A stretch of DNA of 64,000 nucleotides from Guptibacillus hwajinpoensis (lineage in GTDB: Bacteria; Bacillota; Bacilli; Bacillales; Guptibacillaceae). This document shows positions 33,338-41,553 of this stretch, in pieces (the first letter of the stretch is position 1; each line of letters starts with the position of its first letter). Where the stretch lies: NCBI RefSeq assembly GCF_029277305.1, contig NZ_CP119526.1; one strand, written 5' to 3'. A program made the translations under genes and the position numbers. Below the pieces are notes generated by a model. It was given only the letters and a program-made list of their open reading frames with translations. It was not told the origin of the DNA and ran no database searches.

Positions 33338-33419
33338 GGTTTACAGTAAGTAAAGCATTAAGGTATAGTGATAAAAGTCATTTTCATACTACAAAGAAAA
33401 TAACTCACAAGGAGGATTT

Positions 33420-33935
33420 TTGAGGAAAATGCCTTACCTTCAGACCGATCGTCTGACCATTATTCCTTTTTCCTTTGACTTAATCAAAGCGATGGCCAAT
33501 AAGAAAGAACTAGAAAAGCTTCTAAATGTTGATGTTCCAGAAGAATTCGAAAATGTTCAATTTGAGGAATTTCTTCCTTTTCATTTAAACGATTCATCTG
33601 TTTCAAGAGTGAGTCAATCATGGGAAGGTGTTCTTATTCACACAAGTGATGAAAAAGTGATTGGTACGATGGGATTTAAGAATGTCGAATCGTCAGCTAA
33701 TTTAGAAGTCGGATACCAACTTATACCAGCATATCGAAATAAGGGGTACGCTGTTGAAATGGCCAATGCGCTTGTCAATTGGGCGTTTCCAGAGAGAAAA
33801 ACAGACAAAGTAGATCACATTGAAGTAAATGAAATCATGAAGCGATTGGGGTTATCTAGACTTACAGTAGAACCCTATTTCGTAAAAGATCGAATAGATG
33901 AAGAAAAGCTTAAAAAAGAAAATGAATATATGTAA
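33420..33935 (+). CDS. GNAT-family N-acetyltransferase, RimJ/RimL-like
   Basis: Acetyltransferase of the RimJ/RimL-type GNAT group, 171 aa. It starts TDRLTIIPFSFDLIKA, has the central GTMGFKN and EVGYQLIPAYRNKGYAVEMA (acetyl-CoA loop RNKGYA). The C-terminal part between WAFPE and MKRLGL looks shorter than usual, as if about ten residues carrying the NxxS segment were lost, so activity is uncertain. TTG at 33420 is 4 bases after GGAGG and ATG at 33429 is 13 bases after; neither spacing is ideal. A sigma-B promoter upstream marks it as a general stress gene. Confidence 0.8.
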   Translation: MRKMPYLQTDRLTIIPFSFDLIKAMANKKELEKLLNVDVPEEFENVQFEEFLPFHLNDSSVSRVSQSWEGVLIHTSDEKVIGTMGFKNVESSANLEVGYQLIPAYRNKGYAVEMANALVNWAFPERKTDKVDHIEVNEIMKRLGLSRLTVEPYFVKDRIDEEKLKKENEYM

Positions 33936-33963
33936 AATCCTGCAAATCTTGCAGGGTTTTTCT
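33936..33963 (+). terminator. Intrinsic terminator of the acetyltransferase gene
   Basis: Stem CCTGCAA/TTGCAGG then a T-run, directly after the stop codon. Confidence 0.85.
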
Positions 33964-33999
33964 TTTGGATACCCTCTTTCAACTCGTCTCTTTTCTAAA

Positions 34000-34225
34000 G
34001 GTTCTTTTCTAAAAGATTGTTGCTTTTGAAAGAATTTCTTATATAAAAAGCCACACTTAGCTAATTGGAGCGGAAGGATGCTCGACTCCTGCGGGACTAG
34101 CGGGACAGGTGAGACCCCACAGGAGCGTGAGCGACGAGGAGGCTTACCGCCCGCCCCGCGGAAAGCGAGCATCCTGGAGCGGAAATTAACCCACGCTTAT
34201 AGCAACAAAGTATACGAAAAGAGCC
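34000..34225 (+). repeat. Palindromic intergenic repeat, copy 5 (full length)
   Basis: A 226-bp full copy. Left end GGTTCTTTTCTAAAAGATTG, right end CAAAGTATACGAAAAGAGCC. The core matches copy 4 with few differences and has the perfect 9-base pair of arms GGATGCTCG/CGAGCATCC. Confidence 0.92.
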
Positions 34226-34318
34226 TCCAACTTTGAGGATTTTTGTCGAAAAAATTATGCTATAATAAGCATTGTTTTGTACAATTTACAACTAATACAC
34301 AAGATGTAAGGTGATCTA

Positions 34319-35560
34319 ATGAAAATGGTTCCTCGCACAAAAATTGATGTAAAAGAAGAAAAAAAAGCTAACACATTATTCTTTGTCTTATTCTATTTAA
34401 CATTTATATTATTTGATACATACAGATTTGGTATTAGACCTATTCTAAATCCAGATTCAGAACCGGTTATATTTAGTAGTTTAACTATGATGATCACGTA
34501 TATCGTCATTTATATTGTAACAGCAGCTTTGTTTCCTTTATCAATCTATCTTTCAAAAAAACAGAAGCCTTTTGTCGTGAAGTATTTATTTTTCTTTGTG
34601 TTCCTAGCGGGTGCACTCACAACTGAAATGGTAGAATACTTTGGAACAAACAACGTTTATGCAAGTGGAAGTCCAGTAGAATTGGTTTTTGTCTTATTTT
34701 CACCAATTTTTGTAGATCGAATGTATTATTTTGTGATTGTCATAGGGTTAGTATGTAAGTATGCTCTTATGGGGATTTTCACTTTTTCCCCTGAAGTCGC
34801 CTTTCCTATTATGCTATTGTTGTTATTCTCGGTAGTCACATTCATCATTCTAAATCGTTTCATAAGTTATCTTAAGGCAGTTGAGAAATCCTACGAACAT
34901 TCTTCTCACAATGAAAAGCTAGCATTTATTGGACGAATTGCGACTGGTGTTACTCACGAAATTAAGAATCCTCTTACTTCATTGAAAGGGTTCGTTCAGC
35001 TACAGGAAGATGAACAAAAGTATAACCAAAAGCACTCAAAGATTATGTTACAAGAGTTAGATCGACTAACTATTATTGTGAATGACCTGATGATTCTCGG
35101 TAAGCCGCAGGCAATAAACCTTAAATCAATTGACCTATATGAGTGTGTGAGATACGTAGTTGATCTGTTTCAGCAAGAGGCTGAAAATAAGCAAATAACA
35201 ATTTATACGCATTTTGAAGAGCAAGGACAAGTGTTGGGAGACGCTGGCAGAATTAAGCAAGTGTTGCTTAATATACTTAAGAATGCAATTGAAGCGATGC
35301 CTAGCGGAGGAGAAGTTAGAATTAAGTTAGTAAAAGATCAAGAATGGACGACTGTTCAAATAATTGATAGAGGGATTGGGATCCCTGAGAAGGATATACC
35401 TAATCTTGAAAAAGCCTTCTACTCTACTAAAGAGAATGGGACAGGTCTTGGGCTAATGGTTAGTTATAAAATTATCGAAGAGCATAGAGGCAAGATTCGA
35501 ATTGATAGTGAAGTAGGCGTGGGGACCACCTTTTCACTTTGTTTTCCCACTCCCAATTAA
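34319..35560 (+). CDS. Membrane sensor histidine kinase, sporulation-kinase type
   Basis: Orphan histidine kinase of 413 aa. Five or six membrane helices fill residues about 18-185. The HisKA domain has the phosphorylated His in GVTHEIKNPLTSLKGF, and the HATPase domain has NAIEAMPSGGEV (N box), DRGIGIPEKDI (G1) and NGTGLGLMVS (G2). HEIKNPLTSLKGF is the typical H box of KinB-like phosphorelay kinases. No response regulator is adjacent, which also fits a kinase feeding Spo0F. The ligand of the short membrane sensor is unknown. SD AAGGTGA precedes the ATG by about 4-6 bases. The HtrA gene begins 133 bp downstream. Confidence 0.88.
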   Translation: MKMVPRTKIDVKEEKKANTLFFVLFYLTFILFDTYRFGIRPILNPDSEPVIFSSLTMMITYIVIYIVTAALFPLSIYLSKKQKPFVVKYLFFFVFLAGALTTEMVEYFGTNNVYASGSPVELVFVLFSPIFVDRMYYFVIVIGLVCKYALMGIFTFSPEVAFPIMLLLLFSVVTFIILNRFISYLKAVEKSYEHSSHNEKLAFIGRIATGVTHEIKNPLTSLKGFVQLQEDEQKYNQKHSKIMLQELDRLTIIVNDLMILGKPQAINLKSIDLYECVRYVVDLFQQEAENKQITIYTHFEEQGQVLGDAGRIKQVLLNILKNAIEAMPSGGEVRIKLVKDQEWTTVQIIDRGIGIPEKDIPNLEKAFYSTKENGTGLGLMVSYKIIEEHRGKIRIDSEVGVGTTFSLCFPTPN

Positions 35561-35693
35561 TAAGGTGAAATAACGTAGAACTATCAAATAATATCTAACA
35601 ATATCAAAACTCTCACATATTTGTGTTATGACCCACATCTCTCGTTACAATAGATTTATAAACAAATCAAAGGGGAGAAAGGGTGACCAGATA

Positions 35694-36902
35694 ATGGGTT
35701 ACTATGATGATAATAATATGAAAACAAATAGGCAGTCGAAAAGAGGGAGGAGCTGGTTCCTTCCGAGCACATTTGGCGCAGTGGTAGGGGCATCAGTAAT
35801 GCTTGTCGCAGGCCCTTTTGTTACAAATATAGAGCGACCTTCTTCAAATGAAGCAGCAGTAACAACGACAGCAAATAAAGATGCAACAGCATCAAATGTT
35901 TCGTATAACGTATCATCTGACATCACTTCTGCTGTCGAAAAAGCACAGGATGCAGTCGTTAGTATTACAAGCTATCAAGGTGGTTTTTCCCTTGAGGATC
36001 CTGGTAATCAGTCAGGTCAGGCCGCTTCTTCAGGTTCAGGTGTCATATACAAACAAGAGAACGGCAAAGCCTATGTTGTCACCAACAACCATGTCGTTGA
36101 AGGGGCATCCTCAGTGGAAGTAACGTTAAGCAATGAGAAGAAAACGGAAGCTCAAGTACTTGGGACAGATCCATTAATGGATCTAGCTGTTCTTGAAATT
36201 GATGATGAGAATGTCGAGAAAGTCGTTGAGTTTGGGTCTTCAGATCAATTGAAAACAGGTGAGCCTGCTATTGCAGTCGGTAATCCGCTAGGTTTTCTAG
36301 AAGGATCGGTTACACAGGGAATCATCAGTAATCCGAACCGCTCTATTCCAGTAGATCTTGATCAGAATGGACAACCGGATTATGAAGCAGATGTGATACA
36401 GACAGATGCTTCGATTAACCCAGGAAACAGCGGTGGTGCTTTAATTAATATTAAAGGGCAATTAATTGGCATTAACTCCTCAAAAATTGCAGAAGCTTCT
36501 GTAGAAGGTATTGGATTTGCCATTCCTATCGATGATGCACAGCCAATTATTAAGCAGCTTGAAGAAACAGGTGAAGTGAAACGACCTGTAATGGGAGTGA
36601 CACCTGCTTCACTTGCGGAAGTACCTACGCAATATTGGACAGGAACGTTGAATCTTCCTAAAGACGTAGAAGCAGGAGTTGTACTCATGGCCATCTCTCC
36701 TAATTCACCTGCTTCAGATGCAGGGTTAGAAGAAAGAGATGTTATTGTGAAATTAGATGATAATGAGATCAACACTTCTGCTGAGCTAAGGAAGTATCTG
36801 TATTCTAGTAAACAGGTAGGCGATGAAATGAAAGTATCATTCTATCGTGATGGCAAGCTTCAAACCGTTACCATGACACTAGCTAACCAAAATGGTATAT
36901 AA
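35694..36902 (+). CDS. HtrA-like serine protease (DegP family, PDZ)
   Basis: Membrane-anchored quality-control protease acting outside the membrane, 402 aa. A short cytosolic start with YYDDNN is followed by one membrane helix (about 25-45). The trypsin-like domain has the triad His in NNHVVEG near 133, Asp in MDLAVLEID near 163 and Ser in NPGNSGGAL near 245, and one PDZ domain covers about 290-395. It resembles YyxA/HtrC and YkdA/HtrA of B. subtilis; the walK-yycI context of yyxA is absent. The frame is open to 35628, but ATG 35694 gives the normal N-terminus. No CssR-like site can be assigned with confidence. Confidence 0.92.
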   Translation: MGYYDDNNMKTNRQSKRGRSWFLPSTFGAVVGASVMLVAGPFVTNIERPSSNEAAVTTTANKDATASNVSYNVSSDITSAVEKAQDAVVSITSYQGGFSLEDPGNQSGQAASSGSGVIYKQENGKAYVVTNNHVVEGASSVEVTLSNEKKTEAQVLGTDPLMDLAVLEIDDENVEKVVEFGSSDQLKTGEPAIAVGNPLGFLEGSVTQGIISNPNRSIPVDLDQNGQPDYEADVIQTDASINPGNSGGALINIKGQLIGINSSKIAEASVEGIGFAIPIDDAQPIIKQLEETGEVKRPVMGVTPASLAEVPTQYWTGTLNLPKDVEAGVVLMAISPNSPASDAGLEERDVIVKLDDNEINTSAELRKYLYSSKQVGDEMKVSFYRDGKLQTVTMTLANQNGI

Positions 36903-36908
36903 GTAATT

Positions 36909-36937
36909 GAAAACCGTCATAATTGGCGGTTTTTTTG
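36909..36937 (+). terminator. Intrinsic terminator of the htrA-like gene
   Basis: Stem AAAACCGTCA/TGGCGGTTTT (one G-T pair) and a T-run, 7 bases after the stop. Confidence 0.9.
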
Positions 36938-37044
36938 TTTGCACTAAATCTCTTTTTGCACATTCAATTTCTTAACTGGCAGGAATTGGAGTGTTTTTGT
37001 CCAATTATAGTCTTAAACGAATGTGATACGGAAGGAGTACGCTC

Positions 37045-38109
37045 ATGAGTATCTATTTCATTACCGGTTTTCCGGGATTTCTTGCTATCCATCTTGTTGA
37101 AGAATTAAGAAAGCAGAATCCGTCTGCTTTCTTCTACCTACTTGTCCAAAAGGATCAATTAGAAAAAGCGCAACTGGTGAAAGAGGATCTAGAGCTATTC
37201 AATGCTCAATTAGTTGAGGGTGATATTACAATGAGGGGCTTAGGCATTGATCCAGTTAACAGAGAGGTAATCAATGAAACTGTCACACATGTTTTTCATC
37301 TTGCTGCTATTTATGATCTTGCTGTCTCTCTAGACATAGCCTGGCGTACAAATGTGGAAGGAACAAGTCATGTGGTTGAGCTTTGTGAAGACTTAGCAAA
37401 TCTCAAACGTTTTATTTACTTTAGCACAGCTTTTGTCTCTGGCTATCGAGAAGAAACGATATTTGAGCACGAACTAGGCAAAGATCAAACGTTCAAAAAC
37501 CACTATGAACATACAAAATATGAAGCGGAAGTCATCGTATCAAACTCTTCGCTTCCGAAAACGATTGTGAGACCGGGCATTGTAATTGGAAATTCAAAGA
37601 CGGGGCAGACTTCTAAATTCGATGGACCTTATTTCATATTACGTTTTCTCGATCAAGTTCAAAGATTGCCAATCCCATTCATCGGAAAAGGCGACGCTTT
37701 TGTTAACCTTGTACCCGTTGATTTTGTTATTTCTGCGACAACATATCTTGCACATTGTGATGAAGCTGTAAACCAAACGTTTCATTTAACAGATCCGGCT
37801 CCATATCCTGCTAAAAAGTTATATGAGATGTTTTGCGAGCTTCTTCTTCATAAGAAACCTTCCTGGGTACTGCCTAAATTTATTGTTCAGAATGCCTTAT
37901 CAGTAAAAGCACTTCGTAAGCGCCTTGATGTAGTTAAAGAAACCATTGATTATTTTGAATGCAATGCTCATTATGATAGTACTCGCACAACCGAATTGCT
38001 CTCAAGGGAAGGAATTAATTGTCCTGATTTGAAGGATTATATTGAGGAAATTGTTCACTTCTACGTTCACAACCGAATTGATCATGAGAAAAAACAACCA
38101 ATTCAATAG
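37045..38109 (+). CDS. Extended SDR-family NAD-dependent oxidoreductase (NAD-binding 4 / thioester-reductase-like)
   Basis: Cytosolic Rossmann enzyme of 354 aa in the extended SDR group. The nucleotide loop is TGFPGFLAIHL (GxxGFxG variant), followed by LLVQKDQ at the end of strand 2, GDIT at strand 3, FHLAAIYDLAV, Ser in FSTAFVSG and the catalytic YEHTKYEAE (YxxxK). This pattern is closest to male-sterility/thioester-reductase-like dehydrogenases, but the carrier-protein and adenylation modules of true thioester reductases are absent. Substrate unknown. GAAGGAG lies about 8 bases before the ATG. The gene ends inside the shared bidirectional hairpin with yhhQ. Confidence 0.82.
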   Translation: MSIYFITGFPGFLAIHLVEELRKQNPSAFFYLLVQKDQLEKAQLVKEDLELFNAQLVEGDITMRGLGIDPVNREVINETVTHVFHLAAIYDLAVSLDIAWRTNVEGTSHVVELCEDLANLKRFIYFSTAFVSGYREETIFEHELGKDQTFKNHYEHTKYEAEVIVSNSSLPKTIVRPGIVIGNSKTGQTSKFDGPYFILRFLDQVQRLPIPFIGKGDAFVNLVPVDFVISATTYLAHCDEAVNQTFHLTDPAPYPAKKLYEMFCELLLHKKPSWVLPKFIVQNALSVKALRKRLDVVKETIDYFECNAHYDSTRTTELLSREGINCPDLKDYIEEIVHFYVHNRIDHEKKQPIQ

Positions 38110-38146
38110 ACAAGCCTCTGGAACTAAGTTTCCAGAGGCTTGTCTA
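38107..38146. terminator. Bidirectional terminator formed by both gene ends
   Basis: A 17-base perfect stem (38107-38123 with 38130-38146). Its right half includes the last codons of the minus-strand yhhQ gene (DKPLET) and its left half overlaps the plus-strand SDR stop codon. Confidence 0.85.
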
Positions 38147-38786
38147 TGTTTAATGGCTTTTGCTCTTGATCCTGATTCGTAAGTCTAGTTAGCAAATAGA
38201 AGAGTGGTGTATCTAATAACGCGAGTGCCATCTTGATAACAAATTGTGATAAGATCATAACCCATATATTTGGTACAGTACCAATAAATGCAATGGTGAT
38301 AAATATCGTTGTGTCGATCAACTGAGAGCCAAAAGTACTGGCATTGTTCCTAAGCCATTTGTGACGCTCTGCAGTTCGTTGTTTAATCTTTGAGAAGATG
38401 TATACATCCACATGCTGTGATACAAGATAAGCAACAAGACTTGCGAGAACAAAACGATAGTTCTGCCCAAGAAGTATTTCGTACGCTGCCTGGGTATCGT
38501 AGGCAAATGGAGCAACTGGTAGAAGCATACCTAGGAAGATCATGATGCTTGCAAAGATTTGAGCTGCAAATCCATAACGAATCGTTCGAGTAGCTTCTTC
38601 TTTTCCGTAACGCTCATGAATGATATCCGTAAAAAGAAACGAAAAGGCGTACATAACGACTGCAGCTGGAATGACGAAATTTCCGATCATTACCACTTTG
38701 CCTGCAAGTACATTTGCAATCACGATTGAAGTGGCAAATAGTACATTGAACAGAATAAGACTACGGTCGATGAGTTCACTATTCAT
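38124..38786 (-). CDS. yhhQ: Queuosine precursor transporter (YhhQ/VUT family)
   Basis: Polytopic membrane protein of 220 aa that imports preQ0/preQ1-type precursors of queuosine. Six hydrophobic segments are visible, with ANVLAGKVVMIG, FLFTDIIHERYGKEEA and the DTTIFITIAFIGTVPN segment, all typical of the family. It starts 1 base after the queF stop, so translation is coupled to the queuosine gene queF and both fall under the preQ1 riboswitch upstream. The context makes the transport role more certain than the sequence alone. Confidence 0.9.
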   Translation of the reverse strand: MNSELIDRSLILFNVLFATSIVIANVLAGKVVMIGNFVIPAAVVMYAFSFLFTDIIHERYGKEEATRTIRYGFAAQIFASIMIFLGMLLPVAPFAYDTQAAYEILLGQNYRFVLASLVAYLVSQHVDVYIFSKIKQRTAERHKWLRNNASTFGSQLIDTTIFITIAFIGTVPNIWVMILSQFVIKMALALLDTPLFYLLTRLTNQDQEQKPLNIDKPLET

Positions 38787-38787
38787 A

Positions 38788-39204
38788 TTAAGAGTTAGGC
38801 TTCTCTCGCACAGCGGTAGTTTTTAGTTCAATACCACCACGAGCAGATTGATACACGGTAATGGTTACTTTCAGTGGATCTATGGCGTACACCACATCAT
38901 CAGCAATACGAGCTGCGAGCGTTTCACAGAAGCTACCTTCGTCGCGATAAGACCACAGATAGAACTTTAGTGATTTGGATTCAATACATTTCTCGTCAGG
39001 GACGTAAGAAATTTCAACACGTCCGAAATCAGGCTGTCCTGTTTTCGGGCAAACCGCTGTGAATTCAAGTGCGTTGAACGTGATTTCCTGTACGTTAGGT
39101 GCATCAAATGCTTCATTCTTAATTACTTCTCTTGCCTGTTCTACACTTTCTGGTCGAGGCATCGGGCCAGATGATGGTAGCCAAGCTTTATCCATACTAG
39201 TCAA
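38788..39204 (-). CDS. queF: NADPH-dependent 7-cyano-7-deazaguanine reductase
   Basis: QueF reduces preQ0 to preQ1 in queuosine synthesis, in the cytosol. The 138-aa protein has the T-fold QueF signature ESKSLKFYLWSYRDEGSFCE, the catalytic Cys52 in FTAVCPKTGQPDFG and the downstream Asp of the same motif. I chose TTG at 39204, 8 bases after AAAGGAGG; the open frame reaches 39324 but the extra residues cross the riboswitch and -10 region. The start gives MTSMDKAWLPSSG. A preQ1-I riboswitch overlaps the ribosome binding site, so translation should fall when preQ1 is abundant. yhhQ follows immediately. Confidence 0.95.
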   Translation of the reverse strand: MTSMDKAWLPSSGPMPRPESVEQAREVIKNEAFDAPNVQEITFNALEFTAVCPKTGQPDFGRVEISYVPDEKCIESKSLKFYLWSYRDEGSFCETLAARIADDVVYAIDPLKVTITVYQSARGGIELKTTAVREKPNS

Positions 39205-39209
39205 TTTAA

Positions 39210-39250
39210 ATTCCTCCTTTAGTTTTGATGAAGCAGGAAGGTTACGAACT
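39210..39250 (-). ncRNA. PreQ1-I riboswitch of queF
   Basis: On the minus strand: AGCAGTTCGTAACCTTCCTG closing as GCAG/CTGC, then an A-rich tail CATCAAAACTAAAGG. The block AGTTCGTAA, the Y-rich loop and the AAAACTA tail match the second candidate at 62267-62309. The terminal AAAGG is part of the ribosome binding site, so pseudoknot formation would block translation. Confidence 0.7.
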
Positions 39251-39270
39251 GCTGTCATACAACGCTGTCT

Positions 39271-39276
39271 ATTATA
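39271..39276 (-). promoter_or_regulatory. Putative -10 box of queF
   Basis: TATAAT on the minus strand, about 20 bases upstream of the preQ1 aptamer. No convincing -35 hexamer is seen at 17 bp. Confidence 0.5.
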
Positions 39277-39348
39277 ACAGAGGCGCATTAGTATGCGAAG
39301 AAGGAAGTTCATGTCAAATTTCATCCAAGGTCCGATTGGTTCAATTAA

Positions 39349-39379
39349 CCATTAGAGGAGAAAAGACTTCCTCTAATGG
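39349..39379. repeat. Hairpin in the divergent queF-ytxH gap
   Basis: Perfect 11-base arms CCATTAGAGGA/TCCTCTAATGG with a 9-base loop between the two divergent promoters, where no terminator is needed for annotated genes. It may end an unannotated short transcript. Confidence 0.6.
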
Positions 39380-39395
39380 AAGTTTCACTTTTTTA

Positions 39396-39420
39396 GTTTA
39401 GTATTCACCACAAAGGGAAA
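39396..39420 (+). promoter_or_regulatory. Sigma-B promoter of the YtxH-type gene
   Basis: GTTTAG, 13 bases, GGGAAA matches the sigma-B consensus. The gene product is of the YtxH type, and ytxH is sigma-B-controlled in B. subtilis. Confidence 0.72.
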
Positions 39421-39468
39421 GAAAAAACTAGCTAAGTAAACCAAGATAATAATATAGGAGGAATAGTC

Positions 39469-39972
39469 ATGCAAACAACAACTACAGTTAACGAAGAGAA
39501 GAATGGTAAGCTTGTAAAAGGTATTCTTGTTGGTGCAATTGTTGGTGGAGCAGTTGCAATGCTTGATTCCACAACACGTAATAAAGTGCGTTCAACTGCT
39601 GGCAACGTAAAGAGTTCATCGCAAGGATTCTATACACGTGTTAAAGAGAACCCAAGTGAAGTAAAAGATGATTGGATGGATCGTATTCAATCAGCATCCA
39701 CAGTACTTAAAGAAGCGATGAATGATGCACAGTCTCTTTACGAGAAAGTGAACGATGAAGTAGTAGATCAAGTCAATCAAGTGAAAGAAGACTCAACTGA
39801 AGTTCTTTCAACTGCAAAAGAAGCAGGAGAAGATTTGAAGGATATCGGAAGTAAGGTTAAGGACGCGGGACAGGAAGTATCTGGCGATGAAGGATATGAG
39901 CCAACAAATGTACCAGGAAGTGAAACTAGAACGCCAGGAAGTACTTCAGCAAATCCTAATACAACGTTGTAA
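39469..39972 (+). CDS. YtxH-domain general stress protein
   Basis: A 167-aa protein with one short glycine-rich membrane segment near residues 15-32 (LVKGILVGAIVGGAVAMLD) followed by a long charged amphipathic region, the layout of YtxH-domain proteins. The middle is rich in Lys, Glu, Asp, Val and Ala and predicted to be helical or coiled. The last 30 residues are Pro/Gly/Thr/Ser-rich. The molecular role in the family is unknown; such genes respond to sigma-B in B. subtilis, which agrees with the promoter upstream. AGGAGG lies 7 bases before the ATG. It is monocistronic with a strong terminator. Confidence 0.82.
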   Translation: MQTTTTVNEEKNGKLVKGILVGAIVGGAVAMLDSTTRNKVRSTAGNVKSSSQGFYTRVKENPSEVKDDWMDRIQSASTVLKEAMNDAQSLYEKVNDEVVDQVNQVKEDSTEVLSTAKEAGEDLKDIGSKVKDAGQEVSGDEGYEPTNVPGSETRTPGSTSANPNTTL

Positions 39973-39990
39973 TTAAAATAATAAAATGTG

Positions 39991-40028
39991 AAAAAGGCTT
40001 CCGCTCTAATTGGGCGGAAGCCTTTTTT
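39991..40028. terminator. Bidirectional terminator after the YtxH-type gene
   Basis: Stem AAAAAGGCTTCCGC paired with GCGGAAGCCTTTTT, between convergent genes. Confidence 0.92.
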
Positions 40029-40051
40029 GGATGTCATCACTAATGTTTCAA

Positions 40052-40141
40052 TTAAGAAATATACGATGCACCAATGATAATTAGAAGAATAAATAGAACT
40101 ACAATTAACGCAAAACCTTGACCATATCCGTATCCACTCAT
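40052..40141 (-). CDS. YjcZ-family sporulation peptide
   Basis: A 29-residue peptide, MSGYGYGQGFALIVVLFILL plus nine more residues ending ASYIS. The Gly/Tyr-rich start and single hydrophobic helix are diagnostic of the YjcZ/SscA family of tiny spore-associated proteins. GGGAGG lies about 7 bases before the ATG at 40141, and the larger open frame upstream has no support. It shares its downstream terminator with the YtxH-type gene. These peptides are made in the mother cell or forespore in relatives, but no promoter can be assigned here. Confidence 0.88.
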   Translation of the reverse strand: MSGYGYGQGFALIVVLFILLIIIGASYIS

Positions 40142-40238
40142 GATAAATCCTCCCGTCAATGTCCGTTGCTTCCTTACTAACCTATGTTGATGAGACCCAT
40201 TGCGGAAGTAGGCATACGCACATTTTGGGTGGGCAGAG

Positions 40239-40964
40239 TTAGAACGATTGAATAGAAGAGGCTGGAAAATCAGAGAATATGGCATCGCAACCAAGCTTTT
40301 GCGCTTTCAGAATCTCTTTCCGGTCATTGACTGTATATGCTCGAACTGGAATTCCTCGTTTCTGAGTGTGTGCCATTAAAAACTCGTCTATCGCTTGCCA
40401 TTCAATATGAAGGCCATGTGCTCCGACACTCTTTAAATAGTTCCAAGGTTCAACTAACTTTTCCATAAGCAGGATAGCCGTTTCAATATGTGAATCTTTT
40501 TGTGCAATGTTTTTGACACTATAGTGATTGAAAGATGAAATAATACAGCGATCTTTCAGTTGATAATGGTTGAGGAGGGAGAGTACTTTGTCTTCAATAC
40601 CATCATAAGAAACGTAACCAGTCTTGAGTTCAATGTTAAGAGATAGCGATGTAGAAGCTATCCATTCAAGTACCTCTTCAAGTGAGGGGATAGTTGTTCC
40701 TTGAAAACGACTAGAGAAAAAATGCCCTGCATCAAGTCGAATTAACTCATCATAAAGGTAGTCCTTAACCCATCCAACTCCGTTGGTTGTTCGATCAACG
40801 CGTTCATCATGGATAACGACTGGAACACCATCTTTCGTTAATTGAACATCCAGTTCAATACCGTTTGCTCCTGCTTTATGAGCAGCTTGAAAAGAAATTA
40901 ACGTATTCTCAGGATGTGTTCCCGATGACCCACGATGTCCAAAGATTGTTAAAGAAGATGTCAT
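40239..40964 (-). CDS. Glycerophosphodiester phosphodiesterase
   Basis: Cytosolic GDPD of 241 aa that hydrolyses deacylated phospholipids to glycerol-3-phosphate and an alcohol. The TIM-barrel active site is seen as FGHRGSSGTHPENTLISF (His and Arg), GIELDVQLTKDG (metal Glu and Asp) and VIHDERVDRTTNG (second His). No signal peptide is present, so it resembles the cytosolic UgpQ/YhdW type rather than secreted GlpQ. GAGGTGAAGT precedes the ATG. It is followed at 98 bp by the YjcZ peptide gene on the same strand. Confidence 0.92.
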   Translation of the reverse strand: MTSSLTIFGHRGSSGTHPENTLISFQAAHKAGANGIELDVQLTKDGVPVVIHDERVDRTTNGVGWVKDYLYDELIRLDAGHFFSSRFQGTTIPSLEEVLEWIASTSLSLNIELKTGYVSYDGIEDKVLSLLNHYQLKDRCIISSFNHYSVKNIAQKDSHIETAILLMEKLVEPWNYLKSVGAHGLHIEWQAIDEFLMAHTQKRGIPVRAYTVNDRKEILKAQKLGCDAIFSDFPASSIQSF

Positions 40965-41122
40965 ACTTCACCTCTTTCGATTATTTCAATAATAGTTTCT
41001 TTTACAATTCGATGATGTAGGTGTTCTTCCTTTGGTTGATTACGTTTTAATTTAAAAAATTAGCATTTATACTGAAATTCCGCATAGATGTTTCTATAAA
41101 TAAGGGAGGGAGGATCTTTCTA

Positions 41123-41455
41123 ATGAAATGGAACGCCTTACCCTTTGCACATTCACATCATTTTAAAGGTCGAATTGAGATCCGTAATAACCATAACCAT
41201 TCACTACTTTTGGGGTTTTCTTTTCCGGTGAATGGCAGTGCATATGATCAGCATGTGCACCAAATTGAAGGGTTAACGATTGAGGAAGACGGACACCAAC
41301 ATAGATTTAGTGTTCAATCAGGACCACCAATTCCACTGTATTCAGGAGAACACTTCCACAATTTTAATGGAGAGACTTTTTCTGCAGATAATCATAAACA
41401 CTTTTTCTCCGGAAGAACAGGTTCGCCATTAGGGAATTATCCTATTGATTGGTAA
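41123..41455 (+). CDS. YmaF-family histidine-rich protein
   Basis: A 110-aa protein with many His residues in repeated HxH-type pairs: FAHSHHF, NNHNHS, QHVHQIEG, DGHQHRF, EHFHNF and DNHKHFF. This repeated layout is the YmaF family of Bacillus, whose function is unknown; metal binding is suggested by composition only. GGGAGGGAGG lies about 10 bases before the ATG. Monocistronic with its own terminator. Confidence 0.82.
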   Translation: MKWNALPFAHSHHFKGRIEIRNNHNHSLLLGFSFPVNGSAYDQHVHQIEGLTIEEDGHQHRFSVQSGPPIPLYSGEHFHNFNGETFSADNHKHFFSGRTGSPLGNYPIDW

Positions 41456-41485
41456 AAGGGCGATACTAGTGCTTCGCCCTTTTTG
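41454..41485 (+). terminator. Intrinsic terminator of the ymaF-like gene
   Basis: Stem AAAGGGCGA/TCGCCCTTT and a T-run overlapping the stop codon. Confidence 0.88.
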
Positions 41486-41553
41486 TTATATTTTAATGCT
41501 TCGTTTAGTCTGGTAGAACATGAATGCAAGGGCTCCTTGAGTTTCTAGGGATA

